Positions 1 through 10,833 of a stretch of 64,000 nt of DNA are shown here, one piece after another (the stretch's first letter is position 1; each line of letters starts with the position of its first letter). Both the position numbers and the translations under genes were made by a program. Below the pieces are notes generated by a model. That model saw nothing but the letters and a program-made list of their open reading frames with translations, ran no database searches and was not told the origin of the DNA. Origin of the DNA: Tessaracoccus defluvii (GTDB taxonomy: Bacteria > Actinomycetota > Actinomycetes > Propionibacteriales > Propionibacteriaceae); assembly GCF_014489575.1 (NCBI RefSeq), contig NZ_CP060789.1, positions 1 to 64,000 of the forward strand, in the 5' to 3' direction.

Positions 1-1735
1 CGATGGGGTCGACGACTCCGGTGAAGTCGTCGGTGATCCTACAGGCTGCCGTCCACCTCGAACTGGACCTTGCCGTAGCTGTTGGCCTTGACCATCTGGG
101 GCTGGAGTGCCCAGGTGCCGGTGGTGGGGACGGTGAACCTGGCGGAGTAGCGGTTGCCGATCGTGGGGTTGGGAGCGGAGAGTTGGGAGCCGCCGGAGAG
201 CATGGGCTGGCTGTTGATCGTCCATGCGGTGTCGCCTGGAAGTGTCAGGCCTCTGGTTTCCATTTCCTGGTAGTGGGTCTCGGTTGCTGAGCGCGTGAAT
301 GTGTAGGGCACGGTGACAGCGCTGGAGTTGCCGGCTTCGTCTATGGCCTTGACGGTCAGGGTGCTGGTGCCGGTGACTCCCGGGGGAAGTGTGAGGGTCG
401 CGGTTCCGTTGCTGGCCTTGATGATTCCTCGGGTGGCGTCGGTTACCTGGCCCGCAGACAGGCACGTATGGCCCGTGGTGGAAGGGACTGTCGTGGAGTT
501 GAAGGCGTAGGCGTATCCGGTGATCCGGCTGTCGCTGGGTACGCTCAGGGTGAAGGTTCCTCCTGTGTGATCGCCGACGACCGTTACCGGGTCCGCTGTG
601 ACCGATTCGCGGCCGATGGATGGGTGAACGACTTCATGTCCGGGATGGCAGGGACGGTCGTGTCGACGGTGAAGGGCACCGGTGTTGTCCATGGGCTGGT
701 GCTGCTTGTGCCATCTGTGAGGGCGGTGACGGTGCGGGCCCGGATTCGGTAGTCGCCGTCGGCCAAGGTGGATCCCGTCGTCCAGGAAACGTTGACGCCG
801 CGCTGGGTCCTGATGGTGCCGAGTGCCCCGACTTGGGTGTCGGAAGTGGCTTGGAGGATCTGGAACTGGACGTCGATGGGCACGGGGCCGTTGGAGTTGA
901 ATTCCCTGCCGGTGGCGGAGAAGGTTGGCTGCTTGGTCCTGGCGTAGGTCCGGCCTGTGCAGGCCAGGGCGTTGCCGAGTGTGAGCCCCGTTGGTGTGCC
1001 GGCTGGGAAGATGTATTGGACTGTCAGTGACGGGTTGTTGTCGAAGCGTTTCCAGCCGTATTTGTCCGACTCGTTGGGGGCGCGCAGCCCGAAGTTGATC
1101 ACGCCGCTCTTGGCGCTGGCGCTCACATAGTTGGCGAGGTTCGCCGAAGTGAATTGCAGGCCGCCGACTCCCGCCCGGCCTCCTGTCTCGAGGAGCGATC
1201 CGAGGGGGCCGGGCCAGGCGGTCGAGCTGTTGAACGCGGATGCCTGATGCACCTGAACGTTGGAGGATGCGGCGGAGCCGTTGTGGACCTGGTTGAGGTT
1301 CAGCGTGGCCTTTGCGATTACGGGGTTGGCGCCCTCCCACGTCTTGAGTGTCGCAATGTTGAAGGAGAAGTAGGCGCGCGCGGAGTAGTAGGGCGTGCAG
1401 CCGGACCAGCCGCAGTAGCCGACGCGCAGGGTCTCGGCGCTGTTGTTGTAGTAGGACGACGCGTTGCTTCGGACGACGAGGTAGTTCAGGCGGCTCGGCC
1501 CGATCGAGGGGTCGATGAAGACCGGGTAGGTGACGTCCGCGCCAGTGAGTTCCTCGGCCTCGGGTGTCAGGGTGAGAACTGTCGTGTGCCTTTGGATCGA
1601 CTCGGCCTCCACCGGTACTTCAATGAGGGAGTCCCCGCTCGAGGTTGCGCTCGGCTCTGTGCCGGCGGCAGCGGTTGAGTCCCACATCATCGGGGCTGGA
1701 GAGACGAGCAGCGCGTCACCCGTCGACGACACCAT
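1..1735 (-). pseudogene. DNRLRE/lectin-like protein, copy 1 (3' end outside window, frameshifted)
   Basis: Reads leftward from an internal ATG at 1735. The translation matches the intact copy at 33213-35123: a DNRLRE-type beta-sandwich region with repeated Tyr/Asn-rich strands, then Ig/fibronectin-like segments. Three single-base losses relative to the other copy break the frame: a C in the run at about 38, a C in the run at about 49, and a G near 618. All three lie in short homopolymers, so they may be assembly errors. The 5' end also looks truncated: in-frame coding-like sequence (about 20 codons) continues upstream of the ATG to a TGA with no start, and no signal peptide is present. Proteins of this type usually sit beside RHS genes and are secreted; a surface or adhesive role is inferred. 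Confidence 0.75.
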
Positions 1736-1986
1736 TTGCGTGCTCCCATCGGAGCGGGTCTCGAAGGTCAGGGTCGGTGAGCTTAGTGTGTTCCGGCGAG
1801 GTCAGTCGTGACCTTCGGCCATAACCGAGGTGGTTTCAGCGAGTGGCTGACAGCATCATGCCCTGGCAGGGTAATTGATTCTCCGACGGGGTCGGCTAAT
1901 GGGGGCCCCGACGATTATCGCCCGGGGTGTGCCTGTTAGGGTTCCCGGCAAGTCCAGCAATTGAGGCAAATGGTGGCGATGCTGGG
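1736..1986. other. Divergent spacer between lectin and RHS genes (copy 1)
   Basis: About 250 bp with no convincing gene. It holds the truncated 5' end of the lectin gene and whatever promoter serves the RHS gene. It is almost identical to 35124-35373. The IS30 element enters at its right end, so the RHS start codon is now about 1.1 kb further from this spacer than in copy 2. No clear -35/-10 pair could be assigned. Confidence 0.5.
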
Positions 1987-3077
1987 GGCAGTGTCATACC
2001 GTGGAAGCAACACTGCAGGTTGATGAGAGGTTCTCCGGCGTGACGCAACGACGACCACTGACCGCCCACGACAGGGCCGAGATCTCCACAGGTCTGAAGG
2101 CCGGCTGGGGTATCCGACGGATCGCGGTCCACCTTGACCGGGCCCCGTCCGTCATCAGCCGTGAAGTCCGTCGTAACGCCACCAAGACCTGCGGCTACCG
2201 CGTGGTCCGAGCCGACGTCGAGGCCCAGCGCCGCCGCCGACGCCCCCAGACCCGCAAAATCGATGCCGACCCGGTACTGCGGGCCCGCGTGCTGGGCGAC
2301 CTGAAACGATCCCGAACACCACGCCAGATCGCTGGACGGTTGCGTCTGGAGGCCACTGACCCCACTGTGGAGACCATGGTCCACTCCACACCCGCTGATG
2401 GTGCTCAGGTCTCCCATGAGGCGATCTACCGGTTCATCTACGCCCTCCCCAAGGGCGAGCTGGCCCGTAACTCGGTGATGCTCAGGTCCAAGCGCACCAG
2501 CCGTAAACCACGCTCAAAGGAAGGGCGCGGAGCGCCGATCGTCGCGATGGTCTCGATCGATGACCGGCCCGCTGACGTCCCCGAACGCAGGATCCCCGGC
2601 GCGTGGGAGGGAGACCTGATCATCGGTGCCCACGGCAAATCAGCGGCAGCCACGCTGGTTGAACGCGTCACCCGTTTCACAGTCATCTGCGGCCTTCCCG
2701 AAGGGAAGAAAGCCGTCGCGGTAGCCGACACGGTGGCCGAGCGGATGTGGCCCTTCCCTGAGGTACTACGAACCTCGCTGACCTGGGACCAGGGCACAGA
2801 GATGGCCGAGCATGCCCGGTTGACCGCTGCTGTGAACCTGCCTGTCTACTTCGCCCATCCCCGCTCGCCATGGGAACGGGGCACCAACGAAAACACCAAC
2901 GGCCTGATCCGGGAGTACCTACCCAAGGGGACCTACATCACCAGCAACCAGGCCTACCTCGACGCGATCGCTGATGAACTCAACGACCGCCCCGAGCATC
3001 CCTTGGCTTCTACACCCCAAGAGAAAAATTCGAAGCCCTCCTCGCAGCCGATGTTGCTTCGACGAATTGACACCGCC
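1987..3077 (+). mobile_element. IS30-family insertion sequence (1091 bp)
   Basis: The ends are imperfect inverted repeats: the left end reads GGCAGTGTCATACC and the right end, reverse-complemented, reads GGCGGTGTCAATTC. It is flanked by GGG at 1984-1986 and 3078-3080. The empty target site is preserved in module copy 2 at 35371-35374, where GCTGGGGTCTGG is uninterrupted, so the borders and the 3-bp target duplication are seen directly. It inserted between the lectin-RHS spacer and the RHS ribosome-binding site. Confidence 0.93.
2001..3070 (+). pseudogene. IS30-family transposase, frameshifted near the C-terminus
   Basis: Encodes an N-terminal helix-turn-helix region (residues about 15-60) followed by a DDE integrase core. 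The catalytic neighbourhoods are visible: WEGDLIIG, LTWDQGTEM, and SPWERGTNENTNG for the final Glu. GTG at 2001 or GTG at 2040 could start translation. After residue about 330 the frame is lost near 3000; the expected tail, beginning LGFYTPREKFEALL, continues in the next frame to a TGA at 3068-3070. One missing base in the sequence around CATCCCTTGG explains this. It may be a sequencing error or a real inactivation. Confidence 0.85.
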
Positions 3078-3093
3078 GGGGTCTGGAGTAGCA

Positions 3094-6000
3094 ATGGTGC
3101 TGGCAGGTCTTCGGCGTCTCCCCGTCGTGCTTACTACCCTTCTTGTCTGCCTTGGATTGGTCCTTACGGCCGCCCCGCCCGCTGGGGCCGACGAGTCTGA
3201 GATTCCGAAGAACTGGGCGCCCAAGCCTCAAGTCTGGAAGCCGCTGGTGGCGGTGGACGACCCTGAGGCGGCCTCGGACAAGGGCCAGCAGCCAACGGCC
3301 TCGGCTCCTGAGTTGCCGGAGTGGCCCGATGCCAAGACGGCAGTCAATGACGAGAGCGCATCAACTCCGGTTGAGGTCGGTGGACTGCCGGTGGCGGTCG
3401 AGGCTGCAGGGGGCGCCGATATTGAGGTGTTGGCCCGGGCCGAGGTTGAGCAGCTCGGGGTGGACGGGGTCGTCGTGGCTGTCTCAACGGCCGTGGATGA
3501 GGCGGACCTCGCCGTGACGATCGGCTACGAGGGGTTCGCCGACGCGGGTGGCGCGGGGTTTGGTGAGCGTCTCACGGCCGTCTCGCTGCCTGAGTGTGCA
3601 CTTACCACTCCGGAGGATCCTCAGTGTCAGGTCCAGACCCCGCTGCCGAGCGTCAACGACCCGGTTGGGCAGACCGTCTCGGCCCAGCTATCCGAGGCGG
3701 ACGGCGGCTTCGTCAGCGCGGACACCGTCGTGGAAGACTCGACCGCGGGTTCGAATGCCAGGGCTGCAAGGACTGTCGTTGCTCTCGCGGCAGCCGCCTC
3801 GGGCTCGAACGGTTCGTTCGCGGCCTCCTCGCTTGCCCCTTCGTCGAAATGGGGGGTCTCGGGAGGTACCGGCGCGTTCACCTGGAGCTATCCGATGATC
3901 ACACCACCGGCTGGAAACCAGAGTGAGGTCACGCCTGATGTGGCGATCTCCTACAACTCTGCCGTCGTCGATGGGCGGATCGCGTCGACGAACAACCAGC
4001 CCGGATGGATCGGCCAGGGGTGGAGCTACGAGGCGGGGTATATCGAGCGCAGCTATCTCGCCTGCGCCGACACCACCGCAGGTGCCGGGCGTCAGGATCT
4101 CTGCTGGCAGGGTGAGGTGCTGAACCTGTCACTTGGGGCCAACTCCGCGACGTTGATTAAGGACGATGCCTCGGGAACGTGGCATCCGCAGGAGGACAAC
4201 GGCACCCTCGTGGAGCGGCGCACGGGGGCCGATAACGGCGCTAAGGACGGCGAGTATTGGCGCCTGACTATGCCCGACGGAACCGTCTACGAGTTTGGCC
4301 GTAACTATGGCCCTGGCCGGACCACCCAGGAGCCGACCGAATCCACCTGGACAGTGCCGGTCTACGGGGTAAAGGCGGGTGATCCCTGCTACTCGAGCGC
4401 CGGGTTTGCCAGTTCGCGATGCATTCAGGCCTGGCGATGGAACCTCGACTATGTCGAGGATGCCAACGGCAATGCGGCGATGTACTACTACAACAAGGAA
4501 ACCAACTACTACAACGCGAACCTGGGCTCGACCTTGGTGCAGTATGTGCGTGGCGGTTCGTTGAAGCGGATCGAGTACGGCCTGACCAACAGGTCTGGAT
4601 CCGTCTACGGTGCCTCCGCCACCGCCAAGATCGAGTTCACGATGGCGGAGCGCTGCATCCCCACAAGCGCGTTCACCTGCGCCGAGGCCCTGTTCACGGC
4701 AGCCAACGCCATCTATTGGCCTGATACGCCCCAGGATCAGGCTTGTGCCGCGTCTGGGGTCTGTAACAACTGGGCACCGAGTTTCTGGTCTCGGAAGCGG
4801 CTCATCAGGGTCGATATGTATGCCGGGCAGCCCGGCTCGCTGAAGAAGCTGGACAGCTATGCCCTCGAGCAATCCTACCCGGACGATGGTGACAAGGCGC
4901 TGTGGTTGAAGTCGATCACTCACACGGGCTACACGGAGTCTGGCGCCGCGCTGACTGAGCCGCCCGTTACTTTCAATGGGATCCTGATGGATAACCGCGT
5001 CGATGGCTATCGTGCGCTCGCCCCGATGCTGATGTGGCGGGTGTCCTCCATCGTCGCGGAGAACGGTGCCGTTACCCAGGTGACGTACTCCACCAAGGAC
5101 TGCACCGCTTCCAGCGTCCCGAACACGGGGTCGTTGCAGGACAACACCCGTCGATGTTTTCCGGTGAAGTGGGCCTCCCCAGGGCAGAGCACCTCGTCCG
5201 TGGATTTCTTCCACAAGTACGTGGTCGAGGCGGTGCGGACGATCGACCCGGCGGGTGTGTCGCCATCGCAGCTCAGCTCCTATACCTACGTGGGCACGCC
5301 GGCCTGGCGCTTCGACGACAACGAGCTGGTGAAGGCGGCCGACCGCACCTATGGCCAGTTCCGCGGCTATCAGCAGGTGGAGACGTGGAGACCCGGACCG
5401 GTGATCCCACGGTCAATACGGTCAATGGTGCCGATAAGCAGACTTTGACGAAGACCTGGTATTTCCGCGGGATGCATGGCGACCAGCTCCCCAGTGGCTC
5501 CCGAAGCGTCACGGTCACCAACTCGCTCGGCGAGTCCGCCACGGACTACGAGTATCTCAACGGTCAGGTCTACGAGACGCAGACCTTTGACGGTGCCACG
5601 CTGCTGAGTAAGAGTCTCTCCGAGTTCCTCAAGGTGGCTACGACGGCGACTCACGCGCGGACCGGTCTACCGGCGGCAGAGGCGGTCGTGACTGTCTCGC
5701 CGCGTAACCGGTCGATCTCCACGATCGCCGCTGGCGGCACGCATGCCGTCACCACGGCGACGCGGTTCGACTCCTTGGGCCGTGCCCTGGCCGTCACCGA
5801 GAGCGCCGACGGGAAGCCCTCCGTCTGCACCACGACCAGCTACGCCACCAACCCGACGCGCAACATCCTGCTGCTACCTGCGGAGCAGAACCGGTACGCG
5901 GGCGCGTGCCCGGGGTCCGGCGCGCCGACGGGAGAGTTGCTCGACTCGCAGCGCTACTTCTATGACGGCTCCACAACACTTGGTGCGGTTCCCGGCGCAG

Positions 6001-9000
6001 GCAACATGACGCAGGGCAGTTCCGCGGTGACAAACACGGCCGGGACCGTCGAGTACGCCACCACGAAGAACACCTTCGACGCGTACGGGCGGGCGGTGAG
6101 CGCCACCGAATACACTGGCCCAGCCGACACGGTCGGCCGGACCTTCACGACCAGCTTCACGCCCGCCAGCGGTGTGGCCACGTCGATGAAGACCACCAAC
6201 CCGCTTGGCCAGTCCCAGACCCAGATCCTCGACCTGCGTGGACGGCCGACCAAGGTGACGACAGTGGCCGGGATGGTCACCGAGGTGGAGTATGACGCGC
6301 TGGGGCGGATCGTGGCAGTGTGGGAGCCCGGTTTTCCCCGAAGCGGGCCGGCGACCACGAAGCACACCTACGCCGTGTCTCCCAACGGCGTCGATGCCAT
6401 CACCACCCAGCAGGCCGTCTCCGACGGGTCCGCGATCACCTACACGACCACGATCCAGCTCTTCGACAAGTTTGCGCAACTTGTGCAGACCCAGAGCGAT
6501 GCCGCTGGCGGGGGCCGGGTAATTGACGACGTGGCCTACGACTCGCACGGCTGGGCTGTTAAGACCAACAACCATTGGTATGCGCTCGGGGCGCCGGCGG
6601 CGTCCCTGGTCACCACGGCCGACTCGACCATCGACTCGCGCACGGTGGCCAAGTACGACCAGGCTGGTCGTCCCGTCGAGACGATCTCGTATCGCGGCCT
6701 GGTGGAGTCGCGACGGTCAAAGACGATCTACGGCGGGGACCGGATCACCCAGATCCCGCCGGCGGGGGGTACCACAACCCAGGCCGTCTTCGATTCCCTC
6801 GGTAACACGGTCGAGCTGCGCCTCTACAAGACCGCGCCCACCGTCTCGGGAAGTACCGTGACCGGGGGAACCTTCACGTCCACCAAGTACGAGCACGACC
6901 ACGACGGGCAGATGGTCAAGCTGACCGATGCCTCCGGGGCGGTGTGGACGAGCAGCTATGACCTGGCGGGACGGTTGATCTCGTCGAGTGACCCTGATGC
7001 CGGGACCAGCACGTTTGCCTACAACCACACGGGCGAGTTGCTGTCGACTACAGATGCCCGCGGCGGTGCTGGCGCGGTGGTCTACGGCTACGACGTGCTT
7101 GGGCGCAAGACGTCGGTGCGCAGTGGCTCTCCGCTGGTGCTGCAGGGGGAGTGGACCTACGACACCCTGAAGCCGGGTCTGCCGACCCTCGCCAAGACGT
7201 ATCTGAGGGGCAATCAGGCCAATGTGCTTGTTGAGGAGGTCACGGGCTACAACGGCTTCGGTCTGCCTACCGGGACGAAGACGACGGTGCCTGCGAGTGA
7301 AGGTGCGTTGGCGGGTTCCTATGCCACGACCGTCAGCTACACGCCGACGGGGAGTATCAAGACGGCCACTCTGCCTGCGGCCGGGGGGCTCGCGGCCGAG
7401 ACGTTGACCTACGGGTATGACGCGCAAGGCCTGGCGACCACCATGACGGGGGCCAACCAGTACGTCACCGAGACCGTCTACAACCCGTTTGGGCAGACGA
7501 CCCAGGTCACTGGGCGGGAGGGCGGAACCCTGGTGTGGTCCACCACCCAGGACCCGGAGACGCTGCAGGTCACCTCCTCCACGCTGTCGGCGGCATCGGC
7601 GCAGCCTCAGGTTGCCCGCCACGCCTACACCTACGACCAGGCCGGCAAGATCACCCGGATTGATTCGGGGCTCCACTATGCCGCCTCGGGTCAGCCGAAC
7701 GTGCGGACGGTGTGTTACAAGTTTGATCCGCTTCAGCGGTTGACTGATGCGTGGACGGCGACGGATCAATGCCAGACGGCCCCGACGGCGACGGCGAACA
7801 GCCAGGTTGGTGGCGTGATGCCGCTGTGGCAGTCGTGGACGTTTGATGATGTTGGGAACCGGCTGACCTCGAAGGTGAACAAGGTTGTCGCCGCGTCGGC
7901 TCTGGTGCCCTCCTCATCTACCTACGCCTACGGGACCGCAGGGCACGCGCATGCGTTGACCAGCCACGCGACGGTGACGGGCACCATGACGAAGACAGCC
8001 TCGTACACCTACGACGCGGCGGGCAACACGGTGTCTCGGACGGTCGCTGGCAGCACCCAGACGAATGTGTGGAACCCGGATGGTTCGCTGGCGTCTGTCA
8101 GTGCGGGGAGCCAGGTCTCTAGGTTCGTCTACAGCGCGGCCGGTTCTGAGGTGCTGCGCACTGATCCGACGGGGACCACCCTGTTCCTGCCGGGTATGGA
8201 TCTGGTGTTGTCCGGGTCGACGGTGAAGGCTACCCGGTACTACTCGTATGACGGGCAGACGATCGCGCAGCGCAGTCCTGATGGTGTGAGGGCGTTCTTC
8301 TCGGATCAGGTGGGCACCAGCCATACCGCGATTGACTGGGGCAACCTTGCCACGGTGACGAGGCGCGTGAGTGACCCGTATGGCATCGAGGTTGCCATGG
8401 CTAAGGGGCCGTGGGTGAACGGGCGGGGGTTCCTGGATCAGCCGGTGGATTCTTCGACTGGTCTGGTTGATATGGGGGTGCGGAAGTATGACCCGCAGAC
8501 GGGCCGGTTCATTTCGGTGGATCCGGTGTTGGATCCGTCGAATCCGTTGTCGTTGAATGGTTATTCGTATACCAATGGTGATCCGGTCAATGATGCTGAT
8601 CCGTCGGGTGCGTGGTCGTGGAAGTCGGTGTTGAACGCGGGGAAGAATTTCGTCGCGGGTGCTGGGAAGTATGTGGTGCAGTCGGCTGTCGAGATGGGGC
8701 AGTTGGGTGCGACGGCGGCGTTGTGGGTGTCGGGGAAGAAGTGGTCGGAGGCGTCTCAGACGGCGTCGCGGTGGGCGAATGGGGCGATGAACGCTTATTC
8801 GCGGTTCGAGGACAGGATGGGGGTGAATCGGAACTCGGCTGCGTATAGGGCTGGCTATACGACTGCGATGGTGGTCGACACGGTGTCGAGCTTGATCTCG
8901 CCGGCAAAGGGAGCTCTGAAGCTGGCAGCGAAACTTGCCGTGAAGGGCGTGACGAAGGCCGCGGTGAAGCAGGCCGCGAAGAGTGCGGTGAACTCGGTGA

Positions 9001-9527
9001 AGTCGACGGGCGCTCACGCCATGCGGTCGGTGAAGGCTAGCGCGGCCAAGAGTGTCACGTCGGTGAAGTCGGCTCTTAAGAAATCCAATCCCGCGAGTGT
9101 ACGGGGCGCTTCCGTGCGGTCGCCCCGAGGGTCAAATGGTGGTCAGTATGCACGTGAGGTCGTGCAGGGTGGCCGTGCTGATGGTCAAACAGTCTTCGCG
9201 GGGCATGGTGAGTACCGCCTAGGGTCGGGTGAGGTGACCGTGCCTGAAGGGACCACGATCAAGTTCTATGCTGAGGATGGTGAGGGGATTGTGGACTCGG
9301 TGGGGTTGAAAGTCGAGTTGGGGGAGGAACTGGCTCACGTTGAAGCTGTCGGGCCGGGTGGGACAGTTCTCAACTACACGCTAATGGCTCCGAAAGATTT
9401 GAAGGTTGCTTCGGGGTCGGTGCTTGTTGAAGATGCAACTGACTTGGCGGAACTGTTGAAACCCGGGATGGGTATCGTCCATTGGGCTTCGTGTCGCAAG
9501 TTCGGCGCCCGCCGGCGACGTGACTAG
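3094..9527 (+). pseudogene. Giant RHS polymorphic-toxin protein, copy 1 (frame broken by 8-bp duplication)
   Basis: ATG 3094 is preceded by GGAG six bases upstream. It begins a Sec signal peptide (residues 1 to about 32, ending APPAGA). Then come an SpvB/TcaC-like N-terminal region, many YD repeats (YDALGRI, YDQAGRP, YDLAGRL, YDVLGRK and others, about residues 1060-1650), and the RHS core with YDPQTGRFISVDPV ending DPSG near residue 1838. A helical Ala/Lys-rich linker follows, then a C-terminal toxin of about 130 residues. An 8-bp tandem duplication at 5377-5392 shifts the frame; removing one unit gives a continuous protein of 2141 residues. The toxin part contains GHGEY near 9204 and HWASC near 9480. 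RHS proteins are secreted or cell-wall-attached toxin delivery shells; the target here is unknown. Confidence 0.85.
5377..5392 (+). repeat. 8-bp tandem duplication disrupting RHS copy 1
   Basis: GTGGAGAC occurs twice in direct succession. The upstream frame reads QQVETW and soon meets a stop at about 5448. The downstream frame continues GDPTVNTVNG. Deleting one 8-bp unit joins them as QQVETRTGDPTVN with no other change. The same duplication is present in RHS copy 2 at 37670-37685. Confidence 0.95.
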
Positions 9528-9611
9528 GTGGCGGCATAGAATGGTAGTGTTGTGTCTGGCTGTTGAGAGCTGGTATTTAGGTTGTTTTTGGTCTTGAAGG
9601 AGTGTTGAGCA

Positions 9612-9989
9612 ATGTATTTCGAGGACTTGACGTCTTTGCCGGATGGGGATGGAAGGGTGGCGGTTGGCTGGCTGGAGGCTGGGCATGCGTTCACGACCGG
9701 TGGATGTGATCCGCGGGTTCGTGACAGGCTCGTTCATCTTGCCTTCGAGCCGGAGGAACGGATGAGGGGTTATCATTATTGTGAATTTTGCACGGAGGAG
9801 TCTCCAATCTCGGTGACTGGGGCAGAAGATCCCGGGAAGTTCGTCAACTTGGGTGATGCTGAAATCTGGGTTCGTGATCGTGAGCAGGTTTTCGCCGCGC
9901 CAACGTTGATCATTCACTATATTGATGCTCACGGGTATCGTCCGCCTGCGGTCTTCTGTGAGGCTGTGCTGGCGCAGTATCCTTCTTGA
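9612..9989 (+). CDS. Putative immunity protein for RHS copy 1 toxin
   Basis: 125 residues, acidic, no signal peptide or membrane segment, starting ATG 9612 about 85 bp after the RHS stop, with GGAG upstream. Its pattern (MYFEDLTSLP..., VGWLEAGH.F.TG, a CxxC pair in YHYCEFCTEE, AEIWV, and LIIHYI..HGYRPP near the end) matches a small actinobacterial family of unknown function often found downstream of RHS genes. Position directly after a polymorphic toxin makes immunity the best guess. The Cys pair could bind metal. Codon use is less GC-rich than in the housekeeping genes, as expected for accessory DNA. Confidence 0.65.
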   Translation: MYFEDLTSLPDGDGRVAVGWLEAGHAFTTGGCDPRVRDRLVHLAFEPEERMRGYHYCEFCTEESPISVTGAEDPGKFVNLGDAEIWVRDREQVFAAPTLIIHYIDAHGYRPPAVFCEAVLAQYPS

Positions 9990-10020
9990 TCGCTTGGCCA
10001 TCGGTAGTCGCAGGGGCGGA

Positions 10021-10377
10021 ATGGTGTGTCCGACGGAATCAGTCGTGGTGCGCATCACGCATCGCGGGCGTTTGCCTTCGGACGTGTCCGGGCTGCGCCG
10101 GGCCGGGGTCCGGCATGATGCGGTGCTGCGCCGGTTGGCGCATGTCCCGTTCGGCTGGAAGCCCACGATCCTGGAAGTGGTGGTCCCGCGATACCGGTGT
10201 TGGCCGTGCGGCAGGGTGTGGCGCCATGACGTGAGGGCGGCGGCGCCGTCGAAGGGGAGGCTGTCGCGTGGATCGGTCATGCAGGCAGTCAAGTCCATCG
10301 TGGTCGACAGGATGTCCATCGCCCGGGTCGCGGCCAATCTCGGCGTCGCCTCGGACCCGGAAATAGTGAGTACTTCG
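10021..10377 (+). pseudogene. ISL3-family transposase fragment (N-terminal part)
   Basis: Encodes a zinc-ribbon-like piece with VPFGW.PTILEVVVPRYRC, CG.VWRHD and a following helical region SRGSVMQAVKSIVV...ARVAANLGVA. This is the N-terminal DNA-binding region of ISL3 transposases. The reading frame collapses after about residue 115, so the DDE domain is absent. It sits between the immunity gene and the nagZ-like tail and marks a mobile-element scar. Confidence 0.7.
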
Positions 10378-10724
10378 TCGTCGGTGACGTGGATGTCACG
10401 AACTTGGTCGTAGTCCGACGAGGCTCGTGCGGAGCGTCGCCGCCGGCAGGCCGGCTACGGTCGCTGACCGCAACTTCGGGATGGTCCCCGAGGCTGTCGC
10501 GTGGATCGGTCATGCAGGCAGTCAAGTCCATCGTGGTCGACAGGATGTCCATCGCCCGGGTCGCGGCCAATCTCGGCGTCGCCTCGGACCCGGAAATAGT
10601 GAGTACTTCGTCGTCGGTGACGTGGATGTCACGAACTTGGTCGTAGTCCGACGAGGCTCGTGCGGAGCGTCGCCGCCGGCAGGCCGGCTACGGTCGCTGA
10701 CCGCAACTTCGGGATGGTCCCCGA
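10257..10724. repeat. Perfect 234-bp tandem duplication
   Basis: Bases 10257-10490 are repeated immediately as 10491-10724. Each unit carries the end of the ISL3 transposase fragment plus about 110 bp of non-coding sequence. I found no mismatch between the units by eye. The downstream unit runs into the nagZ-like tail. This could be a real recent duplication or an assembly artefact. Confidence 0.9.
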
Positions 10725-10833
10725 CACCCTGGCCGAGGTCGATCCCGCCTTCGAGGAGCGGGTGACCGCCTCCGCCGCCCGGGTGCTGCGGCTGAAGGCG
10801 GCCACCGGCCTCCTGGAGTGCGGGGGGAACTAG
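10703..10833 (+). pseudogene. 3' tail of a nagZ-like GH3 gene (fragment a)
   Basis: Encodes DTLAEVDPAFEERVTASAAR, then VLRLKAATGLLECG and a TAG at 10831-10833. It closely resembles the C-terminus of the larger fragment at 44943-45383 (DPAFEERVTASAARVLALK). No upstream catalytic domain is present. Its stop codon overlaps that of the convergent GH3 gene in the shared bases CTAG. A full-length nagZ (beta-N-acetylhexosaminidase) is not in the window. Confidence 0.75.

Larger units (their letters stand above)
1..8946. repeat. Large direct repeat, copy 1 (lectin-RHS module)
   Basis: This stretch matches 33386-41238 almost base for base, apart from the IS30 insertion at 1987-3077 and a few dozen point or single-base differences. 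It carries the divergent lectin-like gene and the RHS gene up to the pretoxin region. Identity stops near 8946, where the C-terminal toxin parts of the two RHS genes become different. The left edge lies outside the window. The high identity suggests recent duplication or continuing gene conversion. Confidence 0.95.

Noticed and set aside
6200..8050. RHS YD repeats as a DNA repeat array or CRISPR.
   Set aside because: The periodicity is at protein level with diverged DNA; there are no identical spaced repeats.
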